A DNA stretch of 64,000 nucleotides from assembly GCA_022453515.1 (NCBI GenBank), contig JAJNNY010000007.1, forward strand, positions 806,001 to 870,000. The letters run 5' to 3'. Below are positions 47,636 to 64,000 of the stretch, piece after piece. Every line of letters starts with the position of its first letter. Within the stretch, counting starts at the first letter, position 1. Below the pieces are notes generated by a model. The model searched no databases. It was not told the DNA's origin and was given only the letters and a program-made list of their open reading frames with translations. Position numbers and translations under genes: made by a program. The stretch comes from Astrocystis sublimbata. Its lineage: Eukaryota > Ascomycota > Sordariomycetes > Xylariales > Xylariaceae.

Positions 47636-50600
47636 GAGATAGCGCGGCCGCGCAAGTGACTGTGGCGAGGCGTGCCAACCGAGCAACTAGGCGCATGCGC
47701 TTTGAAGAAAAGGGGAATGTGGGATCCCGATGCGCGGCGACACCGCACCAGCAGTGCGAATAACAGTTATCGGGCCTCTTTGACGTCACGTAGGCTCATG
47801 TGCCGGTCTCTGATACATAATTCAATCAGGCTGAAGGTTTTCAGCTTGCTCAGGTGCCTAGGTAAGTAGGTAGCATATGCCTCATCGCTTCTCACATCCG
47901 AGGTTCCAAGGTTGTTGTTCCCCGGGCTTGATCTCGAAGCACAAGTACTCGGTATGGCGCACCTGGCACCTATCCAAGGTACCTAAGGTACGTACACCTT
48001 AATTGTTTCTACCAACCTTAGCTGTCCGTGACCGGCCCGGGCGCCACCTGGAAGTGGCTGGCAGCCCCCCCGACAAAATCCCCCGGATTAGATTCATGAT
48101 GCATCATCATCGATAATGTCTGTCTTCAAGCCAGCACAACAAGCCACTCTATATACCCATAGGCAACGTACTCAGAAGACTTGTAGTATACGGTGCCATT
48201 CCTATCACGTAATGTTGGGGATTTCCAAGAATCCTTTCCAGTGCTACAAATACTATCTTGGCCGAACTGACACACGCTTTGTTGCTTTGGTATTTACTTA
48301 TAGAACCTTGACGGCTGAATGGTCGTTTTCGATCGTTGTATACGAAAAAATAGATGAGACGGTCTTTAGTGCCTCAATATAGGCGAGACGGGCTCGTAGT
48401 GTCAAGGTTAAATGCCTAGGTAGTTATACGCTTCGAATTAAAGTACTAGTAGTTTACTACTCATATACAACATTCATTAACACAAATGTGCATTTACTAC
48501 CGATTCCTATTGTGTACAAATAACTGTGTGCAAGGAAAGGGCGAGCGTTGCGCGCGCGCCAGACGTCTTGATAAGGGTGAGAAACATTACATATACAACA
48601 TTCATTAAGTATATACTTGAACGAAACATTGTAGTTACTAGCGGCATGTTAAATATTTCATTTATTTTTTCTGCATCGGCAGGTAAGGTCAGTGGGGACG
48701 ATGTTCTCATCGGTGTATCTCAGCTTATATTGTTTGGGATGGCAAACCCGCAACCTCGATCTTCACCTTTGCACCATCAGACAATTAGAGCTATCAGCGT
48801 AGATAGAACATACGGTTTGGTTGTTGAGGGCCGCACTCGGCCTAACATGAAACTTGATGAAAGTGAAGGCACTCGACGTCTGTGCCGAGTTTAAGCTAGG
48901 GGCACCTTGTGACCAGTATCACTGTGTTGTTTAGTCGTATCACTTGCGCTTGTGACTGTCTGTTTTCGATAGCAATCATGACATTGTGGTTTGTCCGAAG
49001 ACTATTATCAGACGTTCATGTTACACGTTCATGTTACACGAAACAGGACCTGAGTAAACAAATACATCAATCATCGATATCACTGGCCATCATGACCCCC
49101 CAATGACTGTTACAACTCTGCCATGCGTCAGCTGTTTGGGTTAAGTAATGGAGTCGAACGAACTAGCCACATCTAGAGCTGTATTAAGTATAAGCAACGC
49201 CCAATGAATACTTACTTCATTGGGAATGCCATGAACTGCAAGATTAGGTTCTCCGTACCTACTCGTAGGCAGAGCTCACAACCTTCATGTGATGATAATG
49301 ACACTGCAACGCTGCTAGGACTTTGGAGACGCATCATAGGCGAGGACTTTCCAAAACCCCTCCGCGAGAATGTATCGGGATTCGTCACGAACGAGAGGCC
49401 GCTAATTTGGAGGATTCTGACCCCCGTTAAGCAGAAATGCTACCCATTAAGAGCGGATGAAAGCCAACTCAAATGAACTGCCCATCTATCTCAGCTTGCC
49501 TTACTGGTGAGCCTGGTCCATACCATAACCAATTTGAGAGCTAAAATTATCATCTTGTCGCTGGACAACAATTGAACCAGGTCCATCATTTTGTGGCCAA
49601 AGACAAGACTGTGGTTTCTTCCCAAGCAGGCATGGCAGGGTTTATTGCACGTTCTTAGACTGTTTCGGGACGCGTTGACAACGCTTCAACAGTGCAGTAG
49701 TAGAAAAATGCGTCCAAAAGGGAAACGACACGACTAATAGAGGGGAACGAGGCTATTTATGCCAAAGGCGGGGTTGGTGGCGGTATGTTGTATCGGACGA
49801 AACTGAAGTGCAAAGCTGACGTGACCTACGAGTAGTCATGAAGCTTCCCTGCGAGTATCATCACACCATTTCGCCATCTCTTGCATTTGTTGTTGAATTC
49901 CATATGATAGGAAGTATGTAGAACGTCAACTTGAACAGAAAGGGGAACAAGAGAACTTGGAAGCTGACATGCCATTCCTCGCTGTTCGTCGGCACATGGG
50001 CGGCACAACTCATGCACAGTAACCGTCCCTCTTGGTGGTACTGTAAAAGAACCTTGCGCCCGTTTGTGCGCCTCCTGAGTCCTGGGCCCTTTGGATTGTG
50101 AGACTTACCTATCTGGGATAGCCTGGCGGGCCTGAATAGATGCAGTGTTCCACCCGCTGCAGATGGAAGCTCCAGATGCCTCTTTTGAAGCTTTGCTCAT
50201 ACGATAGCTGCGCACTACCGAGAACACGCGTATAGCTAATGTCGGCACTATTGACTCTACCATTGCAAATGGGCTGGTTTACGAGCCGTCAAAGTCATCA
50301 TGCTGAAGTCTTACGCAAGCTGTTTGTTGGTGCTCGCAAGAAGCCCGACCAGAGCCCGACATGAAGCTACCGGCAATGTCTAATTGATGGTTTCGCCCTC
50401 GTACTTCTCGTTGCCGAGTTTCAAGAGTAATTGAATCGGAACGAGGATTGCCCTTGGCAGACCCACACTGATCTACGCCTGGGCTCTGCCCGTATCGAGA
50501 TGCGAGAGTGTCGATGTGCTGTGGGTAACTAAAGATGACGGGTTGCCGATATGAGGTAGGCGAGGTAGGCTGTTGGATGTTCCAAGCCGGGACCGACGAT

Positions 50601-51966
50601 GCCTCGGAGTACAGCCGCTCGCTTATGGTATTGTTGATGCGGGAGCACGAAAACGTTCAGAAAGCCCCTGATCTGTGCTATCGAAAAGATAGGTACGATG
50701 TGGGGAGCAAGAGGAAGGTCGGCTTCAATGAGAAAGGGTAAGCCCAAGCCCCATCTTGTCAAGCCATTGTGCGGAGGAGCATTGAAGCCACTACTTACAC
50801 TAGCTTGAGCTATCTATGTACCGGAGCGAGTGCCTGGTGTGGATTACCAGTCCCCCAGTGTCAGAGGCGCGCGCAAAACAGTCGCTTGTTAGTCGTTTCT
50901 GCTGTATCCCGCGTATGTAAGCCTGCTCGGGGAACAGAGCCAGAAGTGCCAACGCGGCTGCGGCTTGGTCCGGGATGCTGGCAGGTGGCAGATGGCAGGG
51001 CTGGGGATTCAGGGCCTGTGATTGGCGCAGACCAGCGGCGTGAGCAGACTCGGCAGTGAGCATTGGCTTGTATCCGAGACCACAGCCTTCAACCGGGACA
51101 TAGTGCTCTTGGGCAATACCTGAAAGTACCGCCTACCTTAGGTACATGGACCTAGCATTTGCCAACCACCCGAGACCTTCAGAACCACCCATGGGGCTCA
51201 TGGCACCCTCCGCAAACCATGACAGATGATCCCCTGCTCGCCTGTCTCTGCGCTCCCTGCAGGTGGTGTCTCGCCCAGCCCCACGATGCCGACTCAAGTG
51301 GAAGGCGGTGGTTTCTGGGCGGCACAGTAGGCGTATGAGTACCTACCTTAGGTAGCCAGAGACAGGCTTTGACTTGGGACCTTGACTTGGACAGTCGACA
51401 GTGCAGGAGCTACCGACAGACGGACGGACAGACAGACGACCTAAGTAAGTACCTAGGTAGACAGGTGCGACAGGGGGGTTGCGGCGGGTGCTGGGCGCGG
51501 GAAGGTGAGTGGACGGATGCTGGGGTCAGTGGGCTGGGGTGGGCGGGCGCCTATTGGGCGGCCCAGCAGCAGGCCATGCAGCGACATGCAGCTTGCAGGT
51601 GGGACTGCGACGCCAGCAAATGCGCTTCTCACCGCCAGTTTCCCGTCGTGCCTCGCACCGCGGCCTGCCTCTCTGCTCAGTCCTGGCCGGCTCCTGCTCA
51701 GGCCATCGCCCGCCGCACACGCTGCCCCCTCCCCCCCAAAGGCCCCGAAGCCTCCCATAGCCTCCCCCGTCCTACCCTCGATCTCACTCGACCACCGCAA
51801 CACAATCTCACTCCTCCACATCCCATCTTTCCTTCCTCTCCCGCAACGGTCGAGAGGGATTCAACGAAAGAGCGGTGTCCCCTCTTCCAGGCTCATAATA
51901 CTAGCGGCGTTCTCCTCCAATCCTCCCACTTGCACTTCCTCCCCTTTCCCGTGTTCTGCCACTATC
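47636..51966. promoter_or_regulatory. Divergent spacer between RAM1 and the Zn-cluster regulator
   Basis: A 4.3-kb spacer without a supported gene. The part 48100-49500 is AT-rich. It contains a direct repeat of ACGTTCATGTTACAC at about 49012-49041. From about 51130 TAGGTAGG words recur (51133, 51343, 51440). From 51690 to 51966 the plus strand is strongly pyrimidine-rich, which looks like a long 5' leader of the regulator gene. The frame of that gene is open upstream to 51505. Confidence 0.55.
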
Positions 51967-54447
51967 ATGACCCTCGAATTCAATGCCGCGGGCGGAGATG
52001 CGTTGCTGGACATGACTTCATTCGACCACCGGGACCGTTATCCGTACACCACCAACTCCCGGACCACCAATCCCGCCATATCGGCCGCCACCATGACTCC
52101 AAGCCGGCATCCCAACCCTTGGACCATGGGACTCGACATGACATCCGCCAACGCAGCAGCTGCTGTTGCCGCCGGCGGCCACCAAAACACCACGCCGAGC
52201 AGCTCGTCCAACGCCTCCTCGCCCGGCGAGTCTCCTCACTCGCACCACTCGCACTCGCACTCCTACACGCATTCGCAGTCACAGTCGCCCACCCAGGTGC
52301 ACTCCAGCCCCTTACAGCACTCGCCTTACCAGACAGCCGTTACGCAACCGGGGCCTGCCGCCGCTCACTTAACCGACTGGACCCTGCTGCAGCACCAGCA
52401 ACAGCACCCACCCGTGCAGGATCTGTCGCCCTTCATCCAGGAGAGTGCCTTGATGCCCTTTCCTTTTGGTACGGGCTTCCAAACCAACGCAATTGAGTAC
52501 CTGCCGGCAGCTACACAGGCCGCCATTGAGTCCGGACTTGCCATGGAACAGACGTTCAACAATGTATCGCCGATAGAAGACGGCCGCACGATGCAGCAGC
52601 AATGGGATGGAGCAATGGGCATGGGGAATTGGCAGGATTTCGGTTCATCGCTGCAGTTCCCTGCGGATGGCCTTCCGAGATTTCCTAACAGTATGGGTAG
52701 CCAGTCGCCGACAGGCACTTACCTGGAAGTGCTATCGCTTCCTGGATCAAGCGAGAACGGCTGGTCTCAAGTCGAGATGTACCAGAACTACGAGACCTAC
52801 CAACAAACACAAGCCCAGGCCCAGGCTCAAAATTCCGCTGCGATCTTTAACCCCAGCCAGACGCTTCACCTGCGCACCAACTCGGATGCCTCGCATTCGG
52901 ATGGGTCTCGCCAACCTGTTGAGTTCAGCAGCAGCTACGAGGACATATCCTTCGGCTATTCTCCTTTCTCGCCTGAGTCCGATACGTACTCCGACCCTTC
53001 AACCCATCGCAACTGCTTCCACGGTCAAACCGCACACTCGCACGAGATCATTAGCCCCGCTGCTGCCGTTGCCCCTGTCCCAATCAAGGCAGCAGCAAAC
53101 CCACCGCGCCCTGCTCATGCCAGCGGGTCTGGTGTTGCGTCACCGCCTCACAACAATACGGCGCGGAGGAATTCCGGCCCCAAGAAGAGCCCCATTGCTA
53201 AGTCTACCAAGTCGGTCATTCGGCGAACATCCAACGGGAAGAAGGATGGTGTTGTGGAGAAGAAGGTCGGCCGTAGAAAGGGGCCGTTACTCCCCGAACA
53301 ACGCAAACAAGCCAGCGAGATCAGGAAGCTGCGAGCTTGTCTCCGCTGCAAGTTCCTCAAGAAAACATGTGACAAAGGCGAACCATGTGGAGGATGCCAG
53401 CCGTCTCATGCCCGTCTGTGGCAAGTGCCATGCACTCGTATCGACATCAAAGACATTGGTTACTTCATGAAGGACTGGAAGGCAGACTACGAAAGGCATT
53501 TAGGCCGCGGTGTATCTGTTTACAATGTCAAGGGTTTTGCTCAAAAAGAGACTCTCATGTGGATCACTCACGGCTATGGCTTTTGCCTACCTGTCATGGT
53601 CCGTGAGGTGATCGTGGCCGACGATAGCTGCTTCCAGGTTGATTGGGTCGAATCTTACCAGACTGATCAAGAGCCCATCGAGTTTGAGCTGAAGACGGAG
53701 AAGCTCGACGTTGGTGAAGGGGGTATCAACCACGAAGCTCTCGCCGAATACCTCGACAAGCACATTGAGAGCGGCTTCGAGAACTTCATTGACGACCACT
53801 TTGAGGGCACCCCATTCCTGACCGAGATCTTCAAGACTGCTCACCGATACTACAACAAGGAGAAGTCCCCAGTCATCCGTAAGGCCCTCAAGCTTGTCTT
53901 GGCATACAACCTGACCATGCACATCACGCTGGTGGAACAGCAAGGCTCCGAGCAATCACTTGAAGGTCAGATCGACGACGAGGACTCCAAGTACTTTGGC
54001 AAATACGTTGCTCCCGTCATGATCAACTTCCAGATCAAGTGTGCCATGGCGGATATGTGGCGCGAGCTTCAGAAGGAGATCCTCGAGGAGCTTTCGGCGC
54101 TGTACTCCAGTGTTTACAGTGGCGACCGTCTTAAGAACTGGCCCACCATTTTCATGCTTGCTTGTATCCTTCTGGCGGTCTGGGAGGAGATGCAATTTGA
54201 TTGCCACTACCGCGTTCCCGACCCGGTTGCGGTAGAAAAATTCTGCTCTGACATGGAGTCAACGCCAGTTGGTGTGATTACCGGCCTTTTCCACGCCATC
54301 TCCCAGAAACTCCCAGCATTGATTGACTGGGACACCCAGCGACACGGCCACGTCTTGAACAACAACCCTGCTGTCTGTGAAGCCATGACAGAAGTGCGAC
54401 AACACGTCCTGAAGCACGGTATGTCGAACGACTCGATCTTTGTATGA
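51967..54447 (+). CDS. Zn2Cys6-type fungal regulator with unusual cluster spacing
   Basis: Single-exon frame from ATG 51967 (MTLEFNAAGGD), 826 residues, probably nuclear. Residues 1 to about 420 are low-complexity, rich in Ser, His, Gln, Pro and Ala, typical of activation regions. A basic stretch (KKVGRRKGPLLPEQRKQ) precedes the cysteine cluster C458, C461, C468, C474, C477 and C489. This is the Zn2Cys6 order, but with 11 residues between the last two cysteines instead of the more usual 6-9. After RIDIKDIGYFMKDWKADYERH comes a conserved C-terminal region with helical, partly hydrophobic segments (NWPTIFMLACILLAVWEEMQFDCHYRV). I recognise the whole-protein type from other Sordariomycetes but no characterised gene name. 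The frame stays open 154 codons upstream (to 51505), so an N-terminal extension is possible, although that part reads as pyrimidine-rich leader. Confidence 0.85.
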   Translation: MTLEFNAAGGDALLDMTSFDHRDRYPYTTNSRTTNPAISAATMTPSRHPNPWTMGLDMTSANAAAAVAAGGHQNTTPSSSSNASSPGESPHSHHSHSHSYTHSQSQSPTQVHSSPLQHSPYQTAVTQPGPAAAHLTDWTLLQHQQQHPPVQDLSPFIQESALMPFPFGTGFQTNAIEYLPAATQAAIESGLAMEQTFNNVSPIEDGRTMQQQWDGAMGMGNWQDFGSSLQFPADGLPRFPNSMGSQSPTGTYLEVLSLPGSSENGWSQVEMYQNYETYQQTQAQAQAQNSAAIFNPSQTLHLRTNSDASHSDGSRQPVEFSSSYEDISFGYSPFSPESDTYSDPSTHRNCFHGQTAHSHEIISPAAAVAPVPIKAAANPPRPAHASGSGVASPPHNNTARRNSGPKKSPIAKSTKSVIRRTSNGKKDGVVEKKVGRRKGPLLPEQRKQASEIRKLRACLRCKFLKKTCDKGEPCGGCQPSHARLWQVPCTRIDIKDIGYFMKDWKADYERHLGRGVSVYNVKGFAQKETLMWITHGYGFCLPVMVREVIVADDSCFQVDWVESYQTDQEPIEFELKTEKLDVGEGGINHEALAEYLDKHIESGFENFIDDHFEGTPFLTEIFKTAHRYYNKEKSPVIRKALKLVLAYNLTMHITLVEQQGSEQSLEGQIDDEDSKYFGKYVAPVMINFQIKCAMADMWRELQKEILEELSALYSSVYSGDRLKNWPTIFMLACILLAVWEEMQFDCHYRVPDPVAVEKFCSDMESTPVGVITGLFHAISQKLPALIDWDTQRHGHVLNNNPAVCEAMTEVRQHVLKHGMSNDSIFV

Positions 54448-59777
<5,330 letters not shown>

Positions 59778-60823
59778 GCACGCACCTGAGATGACGATGA
59801 TGAATATACCCGCAAGTCGTGGAGTTGGTGGCTGTTATCCCAGCACAACCAGGGTTGCTACTGTAACAGATAGGAATTAGTTTGCCTTGAGGCAATGGAA
59901 GTTTCATCACAAGCATGATGCTTCCATATAATTGACAACAATCTATGATCACATTCTATTCTGAAGGCTGACTACTTAAATGACATGTTTAAATGCCGCG
60001 TGGTGGTACATATGGTCTCTTTGCCCACACCTACTATCATAGAAAACTTGATAGTTAACTGCCCTCTGTCGTTCTCCCAATGCTCCTTCCCGCAACGGTA
60101 TCAACGACTTTACTTGGAATTTCTGACGTAGGTATCTCGGGGGCACTGTCACCTTAGAGAGAAGAGTTGTGCCCAGATACTGAGCTGGGCTCGGAGAGTT
60201 CCAAGTTATGAATGGCGCAACGACCGTGCCAGCCAGGGCATCGAGGGCCTGTTATAGTCTCCAGTTTAGGCGGGTGTAGGGCGATGCTACAGGTAAATGC
60301 TGGTACCTAATCCATCCCACCTCGCCCACCACCCATCCCACCAGAAACAACCCGCCCGGCCCTTGGAACTGTAAAACAGCAATTGCCCCACGTCATTCCC
60401 GAAGCGGCCTCAAAGGCCTTTTCGAAGATACCTACCTACCCAGCTTAACCTACCTACCTAAGGTAAACACACAGCCTTGTCCCGGCCTAATAGCGCCGAA
60501 AAATTCTGGTGGCAAGGAGACCATTCCGCGACAGGAGCATCATTAAACTTCCTTTGCCATGTGCCAGCCTCGATGACCATGTTGACAGAATGTGCCGATG
60601 CTCTTGCCAGGCCATGCTCACCCGCTATTCTACTACCTCCCTGACACGAAAAACGACGAACCCCACGGAAATATACAAGCATCGCAGAGAACGCGAGCAT
60701 CACCCTGCTGCCTAACTGCTGCCTAACACGCCGAATCAGCTCAAGATTCCGTGAAGGGGCATCTCGTTTGATGCATCGTCTCCAGCCCCGCTCGCAAAAC
60801 ACTGAGGTAGCGAGTTGTAGGTT
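59778..60823. promoter_or_regulatory. Spacer between polyubiquitin and BRAP2-type gene
   Basis: About 1 kb with the UBI4 3' region and the promoter of the next gene. Two CCTACCTA clusters lie at 60430-60466. No coding sequence is supported. Confidence 0.6.
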
Positions 60824-63051
60824 ATGCCTTCATACTTCTATCACCTGAACTTTGAGCTCTACCCTGCCCCCCCGCCTCAGCCTGGAGCCCAGTCCGGAAC
60901 GCGAGGAGACGCGGCGCGGAATCCGGATCCTGCTCACGGCCCAGTCTGGCTTCCAGAGAAGAGTTCGAGCATATTCGACGATCTTCCCTCCCACCCCCGA
61001 ATCCCATCGCCATCGCCGAAGCCACGCACACCGCGATCCCGAAAGCCAACGGCCGACTCGCACCCAAGAGTCGACAGAAGTGTCATCGACTGTGGCGCGT
61101 TGAGACCTGTGCAGGTTCGCGACGACCCTTGCATCGTTCAACTCAGCGAGGCGGAGGACCAAGTGAGAGCGCTGAGCCTCCCACCGTCACCGCCCTCCGC
61201 GGCCCTCAACCCGCAGACGGCCTTGAAGGATTGGCGATTTGGGCAGATAAGCGTAAAGAGTGTTGGTTTCGACAGCCACGTAGGCGACGCTATAATGGAC
61301 GAGTCTCATGCCAGTACCGCTGCTGCTGCTGCTGTCGGCCCGTCGATGGGAACCAACGGTAAATGTACAAAGGCACTATTTCAGCCCCTGACCACGGCGA
61401 AGAACACAAACATCGGCTGGGGTATTGTACACATGTATCGCGAGGGAGATTCCACCCCAGAACTCCGTCTTCCGCCTCGGCCAGAACTTCCAGATGGGCA
61501 GGACGAGGCGCAGATCGACTGCACGACCGTATGCATCCCGGCAGTGCCCAGCTACCTCTCCCCGAGTGACTTCCTCGGTTTCATAGGGGACAAGTGGAGA
61601 GGACACATTAGTCATTATCGCATGGTCATGACCGGCTGGATGAACAGATATTTGGTTCTCATGAAATTTCGCGACAGTAAGAGAGCTAGGTTGTTTGGGC
61701 TAGAGTTCGATGGTCGGGTTTTCAACCACATAGAGGCACGTTTTCTCGTTTCACATGATAGGAAAACCCAAAGCTGACCCGACAGCAGCCAGAAACCTGC
61801 AATGTTGCTTTTATCAGATCCATCACCTTTGAAACGCCCACAAAGCCCAATGTCAGCTTTCCAGACTTGAACCACGACCCCTTTCAACCGTCTACCGTGG
61901 CTGAGTATGGCTCGCTGAAGCCGTTTCCACCGCCTACGCCTGACCTGGTCGAACTGCCCACCTGCCCCGTGTGCCTTGAGCGAATGGATGACACTACGGG
62001 GCTGCTAACGATCCTTTGCCAGCACGTGTTTCACTGTTCTTGCCTTCAAAAATGGCAAGGCTCAGGGTGCCCTGTTTGTCGCCATACAAACCTGGCTAAC
62101 AACCTTACGAGTCTATACATGCCTCCTAACTCAACATCCGCTTCTTCAAATGATCCAGAGAAACCGCTTGTGCAGCCATTCGGTTCCAATATTTCCAATC
62201 TGTGCACCGTGTGCGACTGTACCGAGGATATCTGGATCTGTCTCATATGCGGCAACGTTGGCTGCGGCAGATACAAACGTGGCCATGCAAAAGAGCATTG
62301 GAAGAATACGGCACACACATTCTCACTAGAGCTCTCTACCCAGCATGTTTGGGACTACGCAGGCGACATGTGGGTTCACCGCTTGATTAGGGATAAGGGT
62401 GACGGCAAATTGGTTGATCTCCCAGGACATCAACAGCTGGGGACTGGAAATCAGGGTGATGATGTTGTGCCCAGAGCGAAATTGGAGAACATCGGTATAG
62501 AGTATACGCACCTTCTCACGAGTCAACTGGAGAGCCAACGTCTTTACTTTGACGAGCTGCTGTCCAAAGCAGTCGACAAAGCAGCAAATGCATCAACATT
62601 GGCAGAGAGGGCAATGATCCAGGCCTCCCATGCGCAGGAGGAGCTGCGAGAGGTCAAAATGGAGCAGCACACCATGCGGACAGAGACCATCCCGTCACTT
62701 GAGAAAGACCTAGAGCGTGAGCGAACACGTGCAGCCAAATCAACGGACTTGGCTCGCAACCTTGGAAAGAGCCTTCAGGAGGAGAAAAAAGTTTCGGAAG
62801 GGCTCATGAAGCGTATTGAACATATCAACAAGGAGGTTGAGAGTTTGAACACTAAGCTCGCCGCCCTAACGCTGGAGAACGCCGACCTAAAGGATCAGAA
62901 CCATGACTTGACCATGTTCATCTCGGGACAGGAAAAGCTCAAAGAAATGGAGGCCGAAGGACAAGTAGAGGAAGGGGAAATCCAGGAAAGCAGCGTTGCA
63001 TTACCGGAAGATAAGAAGCGGCGCAAAGGAAAAGGGAGAGCTGCTAAGTGA
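60824..63051 (+). CDS. ETP1: BRAP2/Etp1-type RING-H2 E3 ubiquitin ligase
   Basis: Homologue of human BRAP2 (IMP) and yeast Etp1. Exons are 60824-61735 and 61789-63051, 2,175 nt and 724 residues. The N-terminus MPSYFYHLNFELYP is that of fungal family members. The BRAP2 RNA-binding-like domain (PSYLSPSDFLGFIG, MNRYLVLMKFRD, FDGRVFNHIE-PETCNVAF) covers about 240-330. A C3H2C3 RING follows at about 363-402 (CPVC, CQHVFHCSC, CPVC), then a UBP-type zinc finger at about 442-500 (CTVCDC, WICLICGNVGCGRY, HAKEHWKNTAHTFSL). A long coiled coil and a basic C-terminus (KKRRKGKGRAAK) end the protein. The intron starts GCACGT after GAG, a GC-AG intron, and its acceptor is a CAGCAG pair, so one extra Gln may be included. 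Family identity is strong; substrates are unknown. Confidence 0.93.
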
Positions 63052-64000
63052 AAGGGTTAGTCAACCGAGGCCCGGCAGGCTCTTGAACAACCGGCCGGCC
63101 CATTCTCGTTGAAAGAGATAGATACGGTCCCTTACCCCACGCGAAAGGAAAAACCCTTGCGTGGGCGATTCGCGTGACTGGTGGCGGAACGGCCCATTCC
63201 TACATGTCAGCCGGTTTATCTAAGTCTGTATTTGGTTGCACGGTGGAAGTGGAGAACAACCTCTGCAGCATGATACCAACTTGCCTGAAGCCCATGTAGC
63301 AGTACTCAAAACCTCCAAATTTTAGAGATCCTGAGTCTGGATGATGATAGCGGAGTACTGGTCTTGAATGGCCCCATCATGAGAGCTTCCACACTACCAT
63401 GTGTCGTATTGATTCCAATCATTGACGACACAGTTGGGCCTCGATGCCCGTACGTGACGACAAGCAAATCGATTGACCCGGTCCATATCACAAATGCATA
63501 ACAAGAGATCTATATCGCCAGGGTGGCTCCGAGGTCTCCTGATACTACCCAAGAAACCTCATTCCCAACAATTGTACAATTACGAAGGGATCGAATAAGG
63601 AAATGGCAAAAAGCTTATCTGCGTCGATTTCAACCAACTGGAGAATAGTAAGTGGGAACTGTCTAGCCTTAGGTAGGTTCCAAAGTGGTAGTCTCGGTAG
63701 TGACAGTTTTGAACATTTTATCAGATGGCATTGCTTTAGATTTGATTATCTGTATTATCGACGATGGTAAATCCGGAATTTTGAGGTATTGGTTGTATAG
63801 CATGGGGTATGAACCTTTCTTTGACTTCCAGTTTGAACATGAGGGCGTCTGTAAGTAACACGCCATTCAGATGAAGTGTAACCGTGTGATGGCGCGCCCC
63901 CAGTTGAAGGTGCGCTAACAAGAACAAGGGCCCACTAGTATTGTGCCTTACGGGCAGGTATGTGGTTACGAGCCTCGGCTTGATAGGTGCCCATTTGGGT
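63052..64000. other. Right-edge region without a supported gene
   Basis: It includes the 3' region of the BRAP2-type gene. On the minus strand, 63927-63669 has two overlapping frames that could be the last exons of a gene starting beyond the edge (ending FKTVTTETTTLEPT), but I recognise no family and could not join them. Confidence 0.35.

Noticed and set aside
48526..49476. Plus-strand frames of 122 and 90 codons in the RAM1-regulator spacer
   Set aside because: AT-rich setting, no motif recognised, no supporting splice structure.
51369..53470. Plus-strand frames of 375 and 287 codons overlapping the Zn-cluster regulator
   Set aside because: They are out of frame with the conserved C6 protein, are Pro/Arg/His-rich and show no family feature.

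Overview
The window is nuclear DNA of a filamentous ascomycete (Pezizomycotina), most probably a Sordariomycete; the genus cannot be fixed from sequence alone. The evidence is short introns (52-160 nt) with GT-AG or GC-AG ends, fungal-only families (a Zn2Cys6-type regulator, Rxt2, DUF4267, fungal Nramp and sugar transporters), and intergenic DNA full of short TACCTAGGTA / CCTACCTA words. There are no operons, no CRISPR arrays and no prokaryotic genes. Gene density is low: twelve intact or edge-cut genes I can name, one dsRNA-binding gene with an incomplete model and one broken P450, separated by 0.7-6 kb spacers.

Layout, left to right. A TRAPPC11-type vesicle-tethering subunit (minus, running off the left edge) is divergent from RXT2 of the Rpd3L histone deacetylase complex (plus, 5035-6702). 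Next come OPI3, the last methylation steps of phosphatidylcholine synthesis (7395-8308), and an Nramp/Smf divalent-metal transporter (10661-12801), which converges on glycerol kinase (15942-14145, minus). From 18.3 to 20.4 kb lies a decayed cytochrome P450, then a small DUF4267 membrane protein (21095-20706, minus), then a gene-poor stretch containing an AT-rich, ORF-less island (about 21.84-23.13 kb). A hexose transporter (26781-28545), a small nucleoside 2-deoxyribosyltransferase-like protein (31564-32052), GDP-mannose pyrophosphorylase (35446-34079, minus) and a dsRNA-binding protein (39760-38936, minus) follow. After 6 kb without a recognisable gene come the farnesyltransferase beta subunit RAM1 (47635-45896, minus), a Zn2Cys6-like regulator (51967-54447), a four-unit polyubiquitin gene (58804-59777) and a BRAP2/Etp1-type RING ubiquitin ligase (60824-63051).

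The genes are mostly housekeeping genes (membrane traffic, chromatin, phospholipid, metal, glycerol, hexose, mannosylation, prenylation and ubiquitin functions). They do not form a visible pathway cluster. The P450 relic next to DUF4267 is the only hint of an eroded accessory locus.

The most noteworthy signals are in gene architecture. Three introns must be GC-AG to keep conserved proteins in frame (RXT2, RAM1, BRAP2). Three introns are a multiple of three long and stop-free, so retention would only insert residues (RXT2, OPI3, GDP-mannose pyrophosphorylase). There are a 7-nt first coding exon and a 17-nt internal exon, a G-quadruplex-type repeat just after the OPI3 stop, and a poorly known dsRNA-binding protein with a His/Ser-rich tail. 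I found no convincing new multi-gene system. All exon joins were made by eye from splice consensus plus protein-family continuity.
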